Shown here one piece after another: positions 63,034 through 64,000 of a stretch of 64,000 nucleotides of DNA. Made by a program: the position numbers and the translations under genes. Numbering within the stretch: position 1 is the stretch's first letter; the number at the start of each line of letters is the position of its first letter. The stretch is from Bacteroidia bacterium (GTDB lineage: Bacteria > Bacteroidota > Bacteroidia > SpSt-205): the NCBI GenBank assembly GCA_025059535.1, contig JANXCX010000002.1, positions 43,324 to 107,323 of the forward strand, read 5' to 3'. Under the pieces are notes generated by a model. That model saw nothing but the letters and a program-made list of their open reading frames with translations, was not told the DNA's origin and did not search any database.

Positions 63034-64000
63034 TTACCCCAGCTCGCGCAGGCTCTCCTGCACTGCCTGCAGCTCCTCGGGCGTCAAGCCCCACAGCTGC
63101 GCCGCCGCTTCGTCAATCTCGGCTTCTATTCGCTGCAGCCGGGCTATATTTCCAACCTTCGCTGCCCTATGGGCTTTTTTAGAGAGCCACGAGAGTTTGC
63201 GGTGAATTGAGCTCCTTGAGTCAAACTTGGGAATGCGGATATTCCTGAGTATGTGCGTATCCATTTGAATATCTATTGCATATGACTGAGCAATAAAGCG
63301 AGTAATTGCTGAGTTTATACAGGCACATATGAAGTGAGCTTCTTTCAAACTATGAGCTTCTACAAGCATCAGCTTATGATCAGGAATGACTTTCTTACCT
63401 TGGAAAAGACCTACGACACTTGCTGTCATTTCCTTAGTTTGCTCTCGCCACACTACCTTCCACGGAGCGAAGGTATAGCTCCCAACGTTGAACATAGAGT
63501 AAAAGGGGCCTGTTTCTATGAGGTGGCCCTTTTTATCCTTACGGGTGAAGTAGCGTTTGAAAGCGGCTCGTGCGCGCAGTACTGGCTCAAAGCGCTTGAG
63601 ATAGCCGTAGGTCTTTGGGTAATGGAGCTGTATCTCCTCTTCCGGGATGGCTTTTAGGCCCATGCCTTTACGATGCGTCAGAATAAGCCAGGCGGAAGGT
63701 TCAGCCCCCCAACGCCGAACATCGCGCCCTCGCAGAAGCGGATAGACTAAATCAGGCTCTATTTCCTTAACCACTTTTTCTACTTTTACTTTAGCTTCTT
63801 CGGTCAGGTTCTGAATTATTATCAGACCGTCGGGCCGCCTCTCTATGATCCTAACCCAAAATACCCCATTTGTCCCACCAGTGTAAGCCCCAGCTCTAGC
63901 CACATAAGCGGAACCTCCTGCTACTTTACGGATTGCCTGGTAAGCCGCTTTTCGTAGTGTTAGCCAGGGCGAGGTGAGGTCGTGCGGGTCTATGGGCTCG
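63034..64000 (-). CDS. C-terminal part of a probable DNA methylase/restriction enzyme (5' end outside window)
   Basis: Open to the right edge, so at least 322 C-terminal residues are present (a GTG at 63903 is only an internal codon). The segments AYVARAGAYTGGTNGVFWV, LVYPLLRGRDVRRWG and YTFAPWKVVWREQ are like the target-recognition regions of Eco57I/TaqI-type N6 adenine methylases and R-M fusions, but the catalytic NPPY would be outside. The tail is a coiled stretch ending in LTPEELQ. Convergent with the small defence gene, 3 bases apart. Family call is moderate. Confidence 0.6.
   Translation of the reverse strand, partial: EPIDPHDLTSPWLTLRKAAYQAIRKVAGGSAYVARAGAYTGGTNGVFWVRIIERRPDGLIIIQNLTEEAKVKVEKVVKEIEPDLVYPLLRGRDVRRWGAEPSAWLILTHRKGMGLKAIPEEEIQLHYPKTYGYLKRFEPVLRARAAFKRYFTRKDKKGHLIETGPFYSMFNVGSYTFAPWKVVWREQTKEMTASVVGLFQGKKVIPDHKLMLVEAHSLKEAHFICACINSAITRFIAQSYAIDIQMDTHILRNIRIPKFDSRSSIHRKLSWLSKKAHRAAKVGNIARLQRIEAEIDEAAAQLWGLTPEELQAVQESLRELG

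Noticed and set aside
1..64000. CRISPR arrays, tRNA, rRNA and insertion sequences
   Set aside because: No direct-repeat arrays, cloverleaf candidates or transposase frames were noticed on reading; a covariance-model scan would be decisive.

Overview
The window is a gene-dense chromosome segment of a member of the Bacteroidota, with moderately high GC by eye. Four independent signs support this. Many genes are preceded by the Bacteroidota-type -7 promoter element TAnnTTTG. Several secreted proteins carry type IX secretion (T9SS) C-terminal sorting domains, including a gliding-motility-type (type B) domain. Nine exported proteins have Gln as the first mature residue after the predicted signal peptide (the Bacteroidetes Q-rule). 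The cytochrome oxidase cluster (ctaC-ctaD-ctaA-ctaB-two coxC-subunit IV-SCO) has the gene order typical of the phylum. The genus cannot be told from the sequence alone.

Layout. 1-6.6 kb: 3' part of leuS, fmt, a cationic amino acid permease and a K+-dependent membrane pyrophosphatase. 6.7-10.5 kb: metK-fbaB-flippase operon, minus strand. 10.5-15.6 kb: a degenerate hydroxyacyl-CoA dehydrogenase-like gene, the parA-parB-M16 peptidase operon and a lipoprotein solute-binding protein. 15.6-17.7 kb: a Wzm/Wzt polysaccharide exporter that looks more AT-rich. 17.7-23.9 kb: a flavoprotein lacking the redox disulfide, an exported peroxiredoxin, a cytochrome c/beta-propeller lipoprotein, a SiaB-SiaC-coiled-coil module and a cysteine desulfurase. 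23.8-32.2 kb: a seven-gene minus-strand operon phoD, DUF697-SHOCT, inactive M16, purQ, and complex I antiporter subunits L, M and N. 32.2-35.2 kb: esterase, UbiA prenyltransferase and a nucleotidyltransferase. 35.2-40.7 kb: serS-glyS, thyA with a Cys-repeat secreted protein, and a fatty acid hydroxylase. 40.8-47.7 kb: secreted M1 peptidase, TetR regulator, a giant gliding-type protein with five four-Cys repeats, and a PafA-type phosphatase. 47.7-54.8 kb: the aa3/caa3-type oxidase operon. 54.9-61.2 kb: purE-msrA, an outer-membrane barrel, mrp-nfu, a DUF4197 lipoprotein, CapA and a secreted protein. 61.3-64 kb: an AT-rich segment with an AAA ATPase, a translationally coupled Cys-rich small protein, and the 3' end of a probable DNA methylase/restriction gene. 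This is the best candidate for a defence island and runs off the window.

Together the genes describe an aerobic, respiring, surface-active bacterium: complex I and cytochrome oxidase build the proton gradient, the pyrophosphatase adds to it, and T9SS exports phosphatases, a peptidase and adhesin-like proteins.

Genes are packed tightly with many 4-bp ATGA overlaps, and no stretch longer than 300 bases lacks a gene. I saw no tRNA, rRNA, CRISPR array or insertion sequence. The most pervasive non-coding signal is a -7 box only 4-9 bases before the start codon in 15 genes (18 with a one-base variant). This implies widespread leaderless or nearly leaderless mRNAs and let me correct several start codons.
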